Shown here: piece by piece, positions 8,524 to 17,778 of the stretch | Layout: each line of letters starts with the position of its first letter | How positions within the stretch are numbered: the stretch's first letter is position 1 | From: Mesorhizobium sp. RMAD-H1 | GTDB lineage: Bacteria > Pseudomonadota > Alphaproteobacteria > Rhizobiales > Rhizobiaceae | NCBI RefSeq assembly: GCF_014191375.1 | Contig: NZ_JACHWN010000002.1 | Span: 744,001 to 808,000 of the forward strand | Direction: 5' to 3' | Length of the DNA: 64,000 bases | Notes under the pieces: generated by a model | Databases searched by the model: none | Told to the model about the DNA's origin: nothing | What the model saw: only the letters and a program-made list of their open reading frames with translations | Made by a program: the position numbers and the translations under genes

Positions 8524-9500
8524 ACCAGCTGCGCTCCATACAGGTTCTGCGGGCCGTCGCCGCGCTTGCGGTCGTTTTCTTCCATATTTCACCCTCCTCC
8601 TGGACGCTCGGAGCGGCAGGTGTCGACCTCTTCTTCGTCATCTCCGGTTTCATCATGGGCACGGTCGGGCTCGGCGACAGCCCGGGCCGTTTCATGGCCA
8701 AGCGCGTCATCCGCATCGTTCCGCTCTACTGGGCGGTCACCCTCTCCATGTGCGCCGCCTCGCAGGTGCCCGGCCTTTTTTCCACCTTCACCTTCGACCT
8801 GCCGCGGCTTGTCACCTCGCTCTTCTTCATTCCCTCCGAAGACCCCCAGGGAGAGATCTGGCCGCTTGTGGTGGTGGGATGGACGCTGAACTATGAGATG
8901 TTCTTCTATTTCCTCTTCGCCCTCGGGCTCTGGCTGCGCCGCCCGATCATCGCGCCCGCGCTCATCATCTGCGCGATGGTTGCGGCCGGATTGTTTTTCC
9001 GGCCGATGCAGACCATCCCGCATTTCTACGCCAACCAGCTCTTGCTCGAATTCGTCTTCGGCCTCCTGCTCTCGCGGGCGCTCTTCTTCAAGAACGCAGC
9101 ACTCGGCTCGGCGCTCGCGCTCGCAGGTTTGGGCGGTCTGCTTTCATGGGGGCTCGCCAGCGACACGCCTGACTTGCGCATCCTCTATTGGGGTTTGCCG
9201 GCTCTGGCGATCGTCGCGGGTTTCGTGGCGATCGAGCGTGCCGGCGCCTTTCCCGGTCAGGCGCTGCGTCCTCTCGAAAAGCTGGGCGATGCCTCCTACT
9301 CGCTTTATCTCACCCACGGCATCGTGCTCGGCATCATCGGCAAGTTCGTCGGGCATGGCGGCGGAACCGCGATCCTCGCGGCCCTTGTCGCCTGCATCGC
9401 GGTGGCGATGTTGTCCTATTATCTTTTCGAGCGTCCGGTCGGGCAGATCCTGCGCGGGCTGCTCGTCACCCGCCCGCAACAGCCGGGTGCGCCGGCATGA
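8520..9500 (+). CDS. exoZ: ExoZ-like acyltransferase 3 (succinoglycan acetylation)
   Basis: Integral membrane acyltransferase (PF01757) that O-acetylates a glucose of the succinoglycan repeat unit. 326 residues. Starts MNQLRSIQVLRAVAALAVVF with the conserved R/E-based family opening, then FFHIS (catalytic His), GVDLFFVISGFIMG, and RIVPLYW, followed by about ten membrane helices ending in YYLFERPVGQ, the usual C-terminal family block. ATG overlaps the exoQ stop (ATGA). Known ExoZ homologues have the same length and place at the end of exoYFQZ. Confidence 0.88.
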   Translation: MNQLRSIQVLRAVAALAVVFFHISPSSWTLGAAGVDLFFVISGFIMGTVGLGDSPGRFMAKRVIRIVPLYWAVTLSMCAASQVPGLFSTFTFDLPRLVTSLFFIPSEDPQGEIWPLVVVGWTLNYEMFFYFLFALGLWLRRPIIAPALIICAMVAAGLFFRPMQTIPHFYANQLLLEFVFGLLLSRALFFKNAALGSALALAGLGGLLSWGLASDTPDLRILYWGLPALAIVAGFVAIERAGAFPGQALRPLEKLGDASYSLYLTHGIVLGIIGKFVGHGGGTAILAALVACIAVAMLSYYLFERPVGQILRGLLVTRPQQPGAPA

Positions 9501-9510
9501 GCGGCTCCGG

Positions 9511-10545
9511 TCACCAGTCCCAGTTGCCGCTGCGCTTGTCCTTCAGCATCTGGGCAAGGGAAAGGGGTAGCCTCAGGATGCGCGTCGGATCGAGCCTGAA
9601 CAGTTTCGACAGGACCATCCTGTTGGGCGCTCTCCCCTTGGCGAGACCGCGGGCCAGCAGATAGGCATAGACCTTGCTGAATTTCGCAAGGCGCGCCTCG
9701 ATCATCTTCCTGTCCGGCTGCTCGATATCGAAATTCCGCATCAGCTTCGTCAGAAAGACGACAAGATAGCCGTAGCGGTCGACCGTCTGCGGCAGATCCC
9801 AGTCGAAAGCGGAGAAGTAGATGTTCACGCCCTGCCCGCAGAGAACGTTGCATTCAGTGGAAAACACCGCCACGCCGGCTTTGCGGACAAGCGTGATCCA
9901 AAGCATATGGTCTTCGCCGGCGCTCCGCAGATCGGCATCGAACCTTGCCTCCGGAAATTTGGAGAACCGGTAGACGACGGTCGATGTCTGGCTCAGATAT
10001 TCGGTCAGGAAGGCGCTGAATGCCAGCCTGGAAGGCATCTCATAGATGTTCTGGAGGCCGGACACGGGATTTGGCACCGGGCTAACCTCTCCCTTCGTCC
10101 ATTTCTGGAAAATCTCGCTCTCCTCGAACCAGCTTCTGGTCGAGTTGAAACGCGTGTGATTGCAGAAATAGAAGTCATATTCGGGCGAGATCGATAGCGT
10201 CGCGATTGCCTTGCGCAGATGATCCGTCTTCCATTCGTCATCCGAATCGAGAAAGGCGACGAACGACACTTCGGCCGGGTCGAGCGAGGCAAGCGCCCGG
10301 TTGCGGGCGGCTCCCGGCCCGCCATTCTTCTGTGTGATCAGCTCGATCCGATGCCTCGGATCGAATGTGACGCCCGCTATCTCGTCCGGTGGAGATACCG
10401 GCGAGCCGTCATCAACGATGACCACCTTCAGCCGGATATCGTCGGAGATATCCTGTGCGAACGCCGATTGGAGCGCGCGTTTCAGTATCCCTTTCTCGCG
10501 CTGATAGAACGGAATGACGACGGCTACGACGGTCACGGAATTCAT
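9511..10545 (-). CDS. exoW: ExoW-like family 2 glucosyltransferase
   Basis: Cytoplasmic GT2 enzyme expected to add the terminal glucose of the succinoglycan side chain. 344 residues. VVAVVIPFYQREKGILKRAL (about 6-25), VVIVDDGSP (41-49), NGGPGAARNRAL and the metal-binding DSDDE at 100-104 define the donor half; an AGEDHMLW motif serves as the acceptor-side ED. The C-terminal third is specific to this subgroup. The start MNSVTVVAVV at 10545 follows AGAGGGGAG. It runs convergent to exoZ (10-bp gap) and divergent from exoT, as expected for the exoW-exoT neighbourhood. ExoU/ExoO paralogy means the sugar position is inferred from context. Confidence 0.75.
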   Translation of the reverse strand: MNSVTVVAVVIPFYQREKGILKRALQSAFAQDISDDIRLKVVIVDDGSPVSPPDEIAGVTFDPRHRIELITQKNGGPGAARNRALASLDPAEVSFVAFLDSDDEWKTDHLRKAIATLSISPEYDFYFCNHTRFNSTRSWFEESEIFQKWTKGEVSPVPNPVSGLQNIYEMPSRLAFSAFLTEYLSQTSTVVYRFSKFPEARFDADLRSAGEDHMLWITLVRKAGVAVFSTECNVLCGQGVNIYFSAFDWDLPQTVDRYGYLVVFLTKLMRNFDIEQPDRKMIEARLAKFSKVYAYLLARGLAKGRAPNRMVLSKLFRLDPTRILRLPLSLAQMLKDKRSGNWDW

Positions 10546-10877
10546 CTCCCCTCTTGATCGAAGCCTATGGTGCGCCGTGCGCCCGGACGGGCACGTCAAA
10601 GACGCTCTCGTATTGCCGCATCTCTGTCTTGGAACGGGTGCCAGCCGGAAACCTGCGTGTTTTAGCGATCGCACAATTCCCGGCCGCGGAAACGTCATCT
10701 TTTCGGAGTAGCCCCTCCACCAAAAGGATGAGGGTCGGACGTTCGCTTGCTGCAACGCACAAATTTAGCGCTTTACGGTCTCGGGACTGCCTCCTAAGAT
10801 TTGCCGGCCTTCGGACAATCCGCAAATCATCGGAAGCCCGCTTCAGCCCGCGCCTGCAGCAATATCTGGAGCATTGC
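10546..10877. other. exoW-exoT divergent intergenic region
   Basis: 332 bp expected to hold back-to-back promoters of exoW and exoT. No gene is supported; reading frames here are continuations of the exoT frame without starts or antisense frames with poor composition. I see no distinct operator. Confidence 0.4.
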
Positions 10878-12323
10878 ATGGACAACAGCAGAACCAGCCG
10901 CAAGATCGCCAGGAACATCGGCTGGAGCGTCCTGTCCAAGGTTGCAGTCTTCTCGCTCAAATTCATCAGCGTTCCCATCCTCGCCCGTCTCCTCACGCCC
11001 GCCGAATTCGGCGTTGTCGCCACCGGCATGATCGTCGTCTTCTTCCTGTTGCTGATCGGCGGCGCCGGTCTTTCCGCCGGTCTCATCCGGGCGGAAAGGG
11101 AAGACCCCGAAACCCAGGACACCGTCTTCTGGACCAACCTGACCGTCGCCTGCGCGCTCGGCCTGCTCCTCTATTTCAACGCCGCGTTCGTTGCCCGGCT
11201 GCTGGGCGCGCCGGAAGCCGAATGGCTCCTGCGGATATTCGCCTTTCTTTTCCCCATCTATCTCGGCGCGGACGTCGCCTCCTCCCTGCTTTCGCGGCGC
11301 ATGGCCTTTGCCAGGGACGCCTTCTGGAGCGTGGTGTCAGAGATCGTGGGCGCGATCGCCGCCATAGCCGCCGCTCTTGCCGGTCTCGGCGTCTGGGCGC
11401 TCATCTTCCAGCAATTCGCCAGCGCCATTGTGCGCTGGGCGGGGCTGATGTTCGCCACCCGCTACGTGCCGCGCTTGCGCTTCTCCTTCCCCAAGCTGCG
11501 CGCCCTGTTCGGCTACAGCAGCCGCATTGCCGGTGCGGATTTCGCCAATTTCATCTCATTCCAATCGCCCCTCATAGTCATTACCCGCCTTCTGGGACTT
11601 GCCGATGCCGGCGCCTTCACCGTGGCCAACCGCTTCTCCGATCTGCCCAACCAGATCGTGCTGTCGGGGCTGATGGGCGTGCTCTTCCCGGCCTTCTCCA
11701 CCATGTCGGACCAGCCTGAACGCAGAAGCCGCGCCCTCCTGCAGAGCACCCAGATGACGAGCATCCTGCTGGCGCCAATGCTGTTTGGATACTGGGCCGT
11801 AGCTGAACCTGCCATGAACGTCGTCTTTGGCCCGCAATGGACCTATGCCTGGCCGGTGCTGGGCCTGCTGGCCGTCGCCAAGGGCATCATGACGCCCTGC
11901 GGCAGTTTCATTCCCTTCCTGAAGGCGACCGGCCACGCCGGCGTGCTGTGGTGGTTCGCCCTCGCCCGGGCCATCGTCGTCGTCATCGGCACATGGATCG
12001 GAGCGAAGCTGGATGGCCTCGTCGGCGTCTGCCTGGCGCTGTGCATCGTCAACATCTTCATCATGATCGGCTATGCCGCGGTCGTCTTCAGCGTCGCCAG
12101 GATCCACCCACGGGCCGGCATCCACTCCGTCGCTCTTCCGCTCGGCAGCGCCGTGCTGATGGCCGTGCTCGTCCGCCTTCTCCTTGATTATGCGAGGCCC
12201 CTTATCCCGAGCGACCTGGTCCTGCTCCTTGTCGGCGCAGGAACCGGCGCCGTCGTCTATCTCCTGCTCATGCTCGCCACCCAGCGAGAGGCGCTGTCCT
12301 CGCTTCTGGCGCTTCGCCGCTAG
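10878..12323 (+). CDS. exoT: ExoT-like polysaccharide flippase (Wzx/MATE-like)
   Basis: Inner-membrane flippase of the polysaccharide transporter family moving lipid-linked succinoglycan subunits, or short oligomers, across the membrane. 481 residues with about 14 hydrophobic helices; the amphipathic N-terminus SRKIARNIGWSVLSKVAVF and RLLTPAEFGVVATGMIV are classic family openings. Central SRIAGADFANFISFQ and DAGAFTVANRFSDLP are also typical. ATG 10878 is chosen for the GGAG six bases upstream; the frame is open further upstream but without a ribosome site. Ends 28 bp from the convergent exostosin-like gene. Confidence 0.85.
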   Translation: MDNSRTSRKIARNIGWSVLSKVAVFSLKFISVPILARLLTPAEFGVVATGMIVVFFLLLIGGAGLSAGLIRAEREDPETQDTVFWTNLTVACALGLLLYFNAAFVARLLGAPEAEWLLRIFAFLFPIYLGADVASSLLSRRMAFARDAFWSVVSEIVGAIAAIAAALAGLGVWALIFQQFASAIVRWAGLMFATRYVPRLRFSFPKLRALFGYSSRIAGADFANFISFQSPLIVITRLLGLADAGAFTVANRFSDLPNQIVLSGLMGVLFPAFSTMSDQPERRSRALLQSTQMTSILLAPMLFGYWAVAEPAMNVVFGPQWTYAWPVLGLLAVAKGIMTPCGSFIPFLKATGHAGVLWWFALARAIVVVIGTWIGAKLDGLVGVCLALCIVNIFIMIGYAAVVFSVARIHPRAGIHSVALPLGSAVLMAVLVRLLLDYARPLIPSDLVLLLVGAGTGAVVYLLLMLATQREALSSLLALRR

Positions 12324-12351
12324 GGCAATCCCTGAGAGAAAGGCGGCCGGC

Positions 12352-13272
12352 TCACGTCGCATAGATTCCATTTGCGTAATCCTTGCGTACCGCACCGGCT
12401 TCGGCACCCCCCACCGGCAGCAGGCGCATCAATTCGGACCGCAGGACATCCCTGTCGATCGTCAGCCTCTGCCGCGCCAGATCGAAATTGTGCTCCGCGT
12501 CCGCGCGCGACCATTGCAGGGATTCGAGCGGAACGCTCATCAGCCGGTACCTGAAGCCCTCATAGGCGTCGCAGGGCTCCTCGATGACCGGCACGGCACC
12601 GCAAAGCACCGCTTCGAAGAAGCGGTAGGTCCAGACGACGCCGTTGTTCTTGAAATCCCCGCTCGGGCAAAGCACGAATTTGGAATCGAGCAACAGGTCG
12701 TAATAGGCTGTGTTCCAGGACTTTCGCGGAAAGACGCGGCCCTGGTCGGACATGTAGATCTTGACGTTTTGCGTGCCGACATAATCGGCGATCGAAATGC
12801 CGGCCTTGCGGGCGACCTTGCGTACGAATTTTCCGAGGACCGTCGGTTTCCTGTCGGGAACGGCAAGCTCTTCGAGATGCGACAGGCGGAGCCAATCGTT
12901 TATGGCCGCGCGGCGGCTATCGGTGAGGAGGCCGGCGAACGAGACGTCCACCTTGCGGTGTTCCGGCCACCGTTGCCGGCAATGGTCGAAGATCGCCGCC
13001 GGCATGATCAGCGGCCGCTCGATCGACCCGATCCGGCTGACCGGCGTCATGTGGTCGATATAGAGGCCGGGGACCTTGCGCGCGCCCGCCGTGCCGATCT
13101 TGTAGTCGAGCCCGAAGATCCTGTTCAGCAGGACGAGCTTCTTTCTGTCGGCCGGATCTATACAGATCCGGAAGCCCGCTTCACTGATCGCATGCACCAA
13201 TCTCAGCGTCTGCAGCAGGTCAAACGGGAGATCGATCGTCACATCGATTGCTTTTTCATCCCTTCCGCTCAT
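12352..13272 (-). CDS. Exostosin-like (GT47-type) glycosyltransferase, not a known exo gene
   Basis: 306-residue soluble protein. The C-terminal half carries the exostosin signature KFVLCPSGDFKNNG...YRFFEAVLCGAVPVIEE (about 222-250), in which the Arg-x-x-Glu-Ala and Gly-x-x-Pro-Val positions match nucleotide-sugar-binding GT47 proteins. The N-terminal half (DLPFDLLQTLRLVHAISEAG onward) is less conserved. It is the last gene of a leftward operon with rfbF (12-bp gap) and two further sugar-nucleotide genes, so it probably transfers the sugar that operon makes. It has no counterpart I know in the S. meliloti succinoglycan cluster. Confidence 0.65.
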   Translation of the reverse strand: MSGRDEKAIDVTIDLPFDLLQTLRLVHAISEAGFRICIDPADRKKLVLLNRIFGLDYKIGTAGARKVPGLYIDHMTPVSRIGSIERPLIMPAAIFDHCRQRWPEHRKVDVSFAGLLTDSRRAAINDWLRLSHLEELAVPDRKPTVLGKFVRKVARKAGISIADYVGTQNVKIYMSDQGRVFPRKSWNTAYYDLLLDSKFVLCPSGDFKNNGVVWTYRFFEAVLCGAVPVIEEPCDAYEGFRYRLMSVPLESLQWSRADAEHNFDLARQRLTIDRDVLRSELMRLLPVGGAEAGAVRKDYANGIYAT

Positions 13273-13284
13273 CTGGTTTCCCCA

Positions 13285-14097
13285 TCACGCTCCAACTTGA
13301 TCGCCCGCCTTTTCGGCAGCCTCCGTCCAGAGCTTCCACGGCGCCTTGCCGCTTGCCCATTCCTTCTCCAGCACCATCTTGTCGCGAAGCGAGTCCATGC
13401 TCTGCCAGTAGCCGCGGTGCCAGTAGGCGCCGAGCTTGCCGCGCTCGATCACCCGCTCCATCGGCTCTTCTTCCCAGACCGTCTGGTCCCCGTCGATGAG
13501 GTCGAAGACGTCCGGTTCGACGACGAAAAACCCGCCATTGATCAGACCGCCGTCGCCCGCTGCCTTCTCCCGGAAGGCGCGGACCTTCGAAGCGTCCTCC
13601 GACAGGCCGAGCGCGCCATAGCGTCCCGGCTGGGTGACGGCCGTCAGCGTGATCCAGTTCCCGCCCTTCTCATGCGCTTCGATCGCCGCGGGGATGTTGA
13701 TATCGGACACGCCGTCGCCATAGGTCAGCAGGAAGCGCTCATTGCCGATGACGTCGCGCGCGCGCTTCAGCCGTCCTCCCGTCATCGTGTCGAGGCCGGT
13801 GTCGAGAACCGTGATCTTCCAGTTCTCGGAACATCTGCGCTTCCAGGTGATCTCGCCGGTGGCGAGATCGGCCGTGAAATCGCTGTTGATCATGAAATAA
13901 TTCAGGAAATAGGATTTGATGAACTCGGCCTTGTACCCGGCAAGCACGGTGAAATCCGTGAACCCGTAATGGGAATAGATCTTCATGATGTGCCAGATGA
14001 TCGGCCGGCCCCCGATCTCCACCATCGGTTTCGGGCGTAAGGTGGTTTCCTCCGTAAGTCTGCTGCCATAGCCCCCGGCGAAAATGACAACCTTCAT
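13285..14097 (-). CDS. rfbF: Glucose-1-phosphate cytidylyltransferase
   Basis: Makes CDP-glucose from CTP and glucose-1-phosphate, the entry to CDP-activated deoxy- or branched sugars. 270 residues, normal for RfbF (about 257). Opens with VIFAGGYGSRLTEETTLRPKP, the nucleotidyltransferase loop with the conserved GxGxRL and PKP Lys, then GGRPIIWHIMKIYS, and the metal-binding Asp in LLTYGDGVSD (about 128). GYWQSMDSLRDK is the family's C-terminal landmark. Its start overlaps the stop of the SAF oxidoreductase gene by 4 nt. No CDP-glucose 4,6-dehydratase (rfbG) is in the window. Confidence 0.9.
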   Translation of the reverse strand: MKVVIFAGGYGSRLTEETTLRPKPMVEIGGRPIIWHIMKIYSHYGFTDFTVLAGYKAEFIKSYFLNYFMINSDFTADLATGEITWKRRCSENWKITVLDTGLDTMTGGRLKRARDVIGNERFLLTYGDGVSDINIPAAIEAHEKGGNWITLTAVTQPGRYGALGLSEDASKVRAFREKAAGDGGLINGGFFVVEPDVFDLIDGDQTVWEEEPMERVIERGKLGAYWHRGYWQSMDSLRDKMVLEKEWASGKAPWKLWTEAAEKAGDQVGA

Positions 14098-15479
14098 AGA
14101 GCACCCGTCCTTTCGTCTTCTTGGCTGGAATTGCCTCTCCGCGATGCCGCGCGGCCGCCGGATGCGGAAACCGTCTCCTCTCCACCGATCGGAAAAAGAG
14201 CGTCCTGCTGGCGCCGCAGGGCATGGGCCACGCTGCCGGCCGGCGCCTCGACATCGTCATAGGTGAGCACCTGATCCACGGGCACGTCGCGCTTCAGCCG
14301 GCAGCCTTCCGCAAGTCCCATAGGCAGCAGGTGTTCCCTTCGCGAAATCTCGTAGTTTTCGGCAACGCCATAGGTCATGTAGCCACCGATGCCATCGATG
14401 GTCTCGCCCTGCCGCAATGGCCGCTTGGCGGCGGCCACGACGTCGACCGACGGCGCGTTGCTATTGCCGATCACCACGTCGCGGCAGAGCGCCACGCGGG
14501 CGACCGATATGCCGAATTCGAGCACGGTCAGGTGCCAGGCGGTGTAGAAGCTGTAGAGCGGCCCTTTGCCGAGCTTGCCCAGATTGAGGAAGAACGCCTG
14601 GTTTTCATCGCGCGCTTCCGCAAGCACATAGATGCCCGGGCTGGGCCTGGTGCCGACCACATAGTCGACAATGCCGCCCAGCGCCCGCAGTTCATCGATA
14701 TCGTATAAATCGACGAGATCGTCGACATGGCCGTCATATTCCCTGCCGATCATCCCGCGCTGCGACACCTTCAGCCCCACGGCATTGGCAACGATCGCCT
14801 GCTCGGCCGTCATCTTGGTTCCGTCGGCGAAGCTCGCGACCATGCTGGGCGTCTGGTTCCACTGCCGGGCGAAGGCCTCCTGCGTGGTCGGATTGCGGTA
14901 GCGGTCCTGCAGGCCCTTGATGTTGCCGCAGACGAGCGGCCGGAGCCCCATCGTCTCGACATGCCGCACAAGGTTCATCGTCACGCCCGGCTGGTCGCCG
15001 TCGGCGCCGGAAAAGATGACGCCCGCCGCCTCCGCCTTCCTGCGCAGGAGCGGCCCGACCGTGGCGTCGAGCTCGACATTCAAGGAGACGATATCCTTGC
15101 CGTTCTCGATGCACTCCGTGGTGACGCGGGCGCCATATTCCACATGGCCGGTGGTCTCGACCACGATATCGATCAGCGCGGAACGCGCGATCAGCGCGGG
15201 ATCGCTCGTCACCACCCGCTTGCCTGCCCTCAGCGCATGGGCCATCGCCGTCGCGCTCGTCACCTCGACGATTTCGCCGCGTGCCACGCCGGCATCCATG
15301 AAAGCCCTGATCGCGCGCTCGACATCACGGTTGCAGATGGCCGCTATGTGCAGCACCTTCATGTAGCGTTCGACGTTGATGAGCATGCCGCGGCCCATGA
15401 ACCCGATGCCGTACATGCCCACGACGACAGGGCGTCCGGTCTTGAGCCTGGCCTTGATGGCATTGTCGACGATGATCAT
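14094..15479 (-). CDS. NAD(P)-dependent oxidoreductase with homoserine-dehydrogenase-like fold and C-terminal SAF domain
   Basis: 461 residues resembling the predicted homoserine dehydrogenases with SAF domain (COG4091). Rossmann segment PVVVGMYGIGFMGRGM at about 16-31, DIVVETTG and SLNVELDATVGP in the middle, and a C-terminal SAF-type stretch (PLRQGETIDGIGGYMTYG, about 375-395). It is not a plausible homoserine dehydrogenase here, because both flanking genes belong to nucleotide-sugar synthesis and overlap it by 4 nt on each side. The likely role is oxidation or reduction of a sugar intermediate, which is inference. The polar C-terminal tail (SASGGRAASRRGNSS) is probably disordered. Confidence 0.7.
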   Translation of the reverse strand: MIIVDNAIKARLKTGRPVVVGMYGIGFMGRGMLINVERYMKVLHIAAICNRDVERAIRAFMDAGVARGEIVEVTSATAMAHALRAGKRVVTSDPALIARSALIDIVVETTGHVEYGARVTTECIENGKDIVSLNVELDATVGPLLRRKAEAAGVIFSGADGDQPGVTMNLVRHVETMGLRPLVCGNIKGLQDRYRNPTTQEAFARQWNQTPSMVASFADGTKMTAEQAIVANAVGLKVSQRGMIGREYDGHVDDLVDLYDIDELRALGGIVDYVVGTRPSPGIYVLAEARDENQAFFLNLGKLGKGPLYSFYTAWHLTVLEFGISVARVALCRDVVIGNSNAPSVDVVAAAKRPLRQGETIDGIGGYMTYGVAENYEISRREHLLPMGLAEGCRLKRDVPVDQVLTYDDVEAPAGSVAHALRRQQDALFPIGGEETVSASGGRAASRRGNSSQEDERTGAL

Positions 15480-16093
15480 GCTGACGCTCCGTGAACTGGC
15501 GAGCTACCGTTGGAACGGGCCCGAGCCGTGTCGAGCGAACGGAAGCCCTCCACCCCGTGATACTCAGGATCGAAGGAAGGCCACCCCCCGTCCTTGGCCG
15601 AGATCTCCACGGGCTGGCGCGGCCATTCGATCGCGAAGAAAGGATCGTCCCACCTGACGCCCCGCTCCTGCTCAGGAGCGTAGAACGCGCTGACGAGATA
15701 GAAGGCCTCGACATCGTCCGTCAGCGTGATGAAGCCATGCGCAAAACCGCGCGGCACATACATCATCGTCCGGTTTTCAGCGCTCAGCGTCGCGCCGAAC
15801 CACTTGCCATAGGTCGCCGACTGGGGACGCAGATCGATGATGCAGTCCCAGAGAGCGCCCCGGATGCAGCGCACCACCTTGGCCTCCGCCGCGGGCATCA
15901 ACTGATAGTGCATGCCGCGCAGCGTCCCCGCCCTGGCGCTCAACGATGTATTGATCTGGACAAAATCGGTCTCGAGCCCTGCGGCGCCGAACTCCTTTTC
16001 ACAAAAAAGCCGGGCGAAAAAGCCACGTTCATCGCCTTTCCGGTCAAGATCGATCAGCCGGGCATCCCTCAACCCCGTTTCACGGAATATCAT
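15476..16093 (-). CDS. rfbC: dTDP-4-dehydrorhamnose 3,5-epimerase-like protein (RmlC/RfbC family)
   Basis: 205-residue cupin-type sugar-nucleotide epimerase. Seen motifs: DERGFFARLFC, FVQINTSLSARAGTLRGMHYQ with the catalytic His near residue 62, AKVVRCIRGALWDCIIDLRPQS with the conserved Asp, and YVPRGFAHGFITL. No RmlA, RmlB or RmlD partner is nearby, so the substrate is more likely a CDP-linked keto sugar from the adjacent rfbF pathway than dTDP-4-keto-rhamnose. Stop overlaps the SAF oxidoreductase start (ATGA). Gene symbol is by family only. Confidence 0.8.
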   Translation of the reverse strand: MIFRETGLRDARLIDLDRKGDERGFFARLFCEKEFGAAGLETDFVQINTSLSARAGTLRGMHYQLMPAAEAKVVRCIRGALWDCIIDLRPQSATYGKWFGATLSAENRTMMYVPRGFAHGFITLTDDVEAFYLVSAFYAPEQERGVRWDDPFFAIEWPRQPVEISAKDGGWPSFDPEYHGVEGFRSLDTARARSNGSSPVHGASA

Positions 16094-16315
16094 TCAGCAG
16101 TCCCCACATGGCCGCTCCGGGCTTCCTCTCCGTATTCCGCCCCCGGATCGGCCCGCTTCAGTTTGGATTGCGGGCGACAACCGGAGACGCATATCCCCGC
16201 ATCCGGCCCGGCCGTGATATCCCCGCACGACCAGACCGAACGCCTCTCTCAGCCGCCATGCGAGATGGCGGACTTGACCGTTTCCGCGCGCCCAATCGCG
16301 GAATGGTGAAATGAA

Positions 16316-17425
16316 CTACGCGGCGTTGACCGCCGGTGCCGTGTCGGAAGCCGGCACGCGCACGGGCTGGACCGAACCAAGATCGGCCCACCGCAGGTCG
16401 GGACGCAAACGCCCCTCTTCCAACGCCGTCCCCAGGACGTTGAAACGAATGAAATTGGATGCACGATAGTTCGGATCTGCGAACCCGATCGATTTGAGTC
16501 CGTCCCTGATGTCCTCGATCGCCTCCTTCAGGAAGACCTGAGGCTGGTGATCGGGCGCAAGCGACCGGTAAAGCGCGAAATTCACGCGATAGGACCGCTT
16601 GTCCGGCTGTGCATGTCTGTTGATATCGATCTCAGTGCCGGGGATGGCCGCACGGACGGCTTCCGCCAGCTCCGCCACCTGATAGTTCCACTCCTCGCAT
16701 CCGGCATTGACGGCGAGGAACCTGTCGTCGGTCGTCACCGGGCGCGAAATCGCCCATTCGATGGCCCGCGCCATGTCCTTCACATGGATGAGCGGGCGCC
16801 AGGGCGTTCCATCGCTCAAGACCGAGATACGGCCCGTCGCAAGCGCGGAAGCGACAAAATCGTTGAGCACCAGGTCGAGACGGATACGGCCGGAAAAGCC
16901 GCACGCCGTGGCAAAGCGCAACGCGGTCACCGCCATGTCGCTCTCCGCGGCGATCTCCCTCAGGCCGATCTCGGCTCCGACCTTGGAACGGGCATAGGCA
17001 GTCAGCGGGTTCAGGTCATCGCCTTCAGAGCGCGCCACCCCCTCAGCATAGCCATACATCGAGCAGCTCGAGGCAAAGACGAAGCTCTTGACGCCAGCCT
17101 GCGCGGCAAGCTCCGCCACGCGGATGGTCGCCTTCTGGTTGATCTCTTCCGTTACCACTTCGAAGCGCAACCCCATGGGATCGTTGGAAATGGCGGCGAG
17201 ATGCACGACCGCATCGACCCCTCTGAACAGGTTCAGATCAAGATCGCGTATATCGCGGAATATCTGGATATCGACGGCGCGCTCCGGAAGGCTTTTCTCT
17301 GTAATGCTATGAGCGAAAAGCCCGCTGTCCACGCCAATAATCGTCGAAGATGGAATATTTTTGCGTATATGCGCCACCAGGGCCGGACCAACATACCCCA
17401 TATTGCCCGTAATTATAATATTCAT
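16316..17425 (-). CDS. NAD-dependent epimerase/dehydratase (extended SDR)
   Basis: 369-residue extended short-chain dehydrogenase acting on a nucleotide sugar. MNIIITGNMGYVGPALVAHI has the GxxGxxG NAD-binding motif; DAVVHLAAISND follows, and the catalytic Ser/Tyr/Lys set is in FASSCSMYG and PLTAYARSKV. RPLIHVKDMARAI is the usual substrate-binding landmark. ATG 17423-17425 is used because GNMGYVG lies at the correct distance; a start eight codons earlier is possible. First gene of the leftward sugar operon, 222 bp before rfbC. It could be a 4-epimerase, 4,6-dehydratase or reductase; sequence alone does not settle it. Confidence 0.78.
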   Translation of the reverse strand: MNIIITGNMGYVGPALVAHIRKNIPSSTIIGVDSGLFAHSITEKSLPERAVDIQIFRDIRDLDLNLFRGVDAVVHLAAISNDPMGLRFEVVTEEINQKATIRVAELAAQAGVKSFVFASSCSMYGYAEGVARSEGDDLNPLTAYARSKVGAEIGLREIAAESDMAVTALRFATACGFSGRIRLDLVLNDFVASALATGRISVLSDGTPWRPLIHVKDMARAIEWAISRPVTTDDRFLAVNAGCEEWNYQVAELAEAVRAAIPGTEIDINRHAQPDKRSYRVNFALYRSLAPDHQPQVFLKEAIEDIRDGLKSIGFADPNYRASNFIRFNVLGTALEEGRLRPDLRWADLGSVQPVRVPASDTAPAVNAA

Positions 17426-17778
17426 CTTCGCCAGCTCCCACACTCGCAATTTATACTGACGCAGCTATGGGACTAATCTTTATTGATGAAAGATTAGCCT
17501 AGGATAGACTTATTAAGTGGCAATGTGTCTTATTTTGTTGCAGTGCAATGTAGCATACGGTTTTTTAACTATCCAGAGGAAATTACAACTTATAGGGAGG
17601 AATTTGTTAGATATCGGAAAATTAAGGAGAATTCGGCATTCACAACCCTGAATTTCATTCCTCGAAAACCGGGATGCATTCCCTGCAGTTTCCGCTCCTT
17701 CCAACGTGCGGGACATTCAATCATGCATTGCAAAGCAGCAATCCGAATCGGCGAAAATATGGCTGACATCATCACCGT
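17426..17778. other. AT-rich intergenic region between sugar operon and lysR
   Basis: 353 bp, lower in G+C than its surroundings, containing the promoter of the sugar-nucleotide operon (17426 onward) and the end of the leftward lysR gene on its other side. A rightward frame running into lysR antisense (17525-17872) is not credible. No repeat or RNA gene was recognised. Confidence 0.4.
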
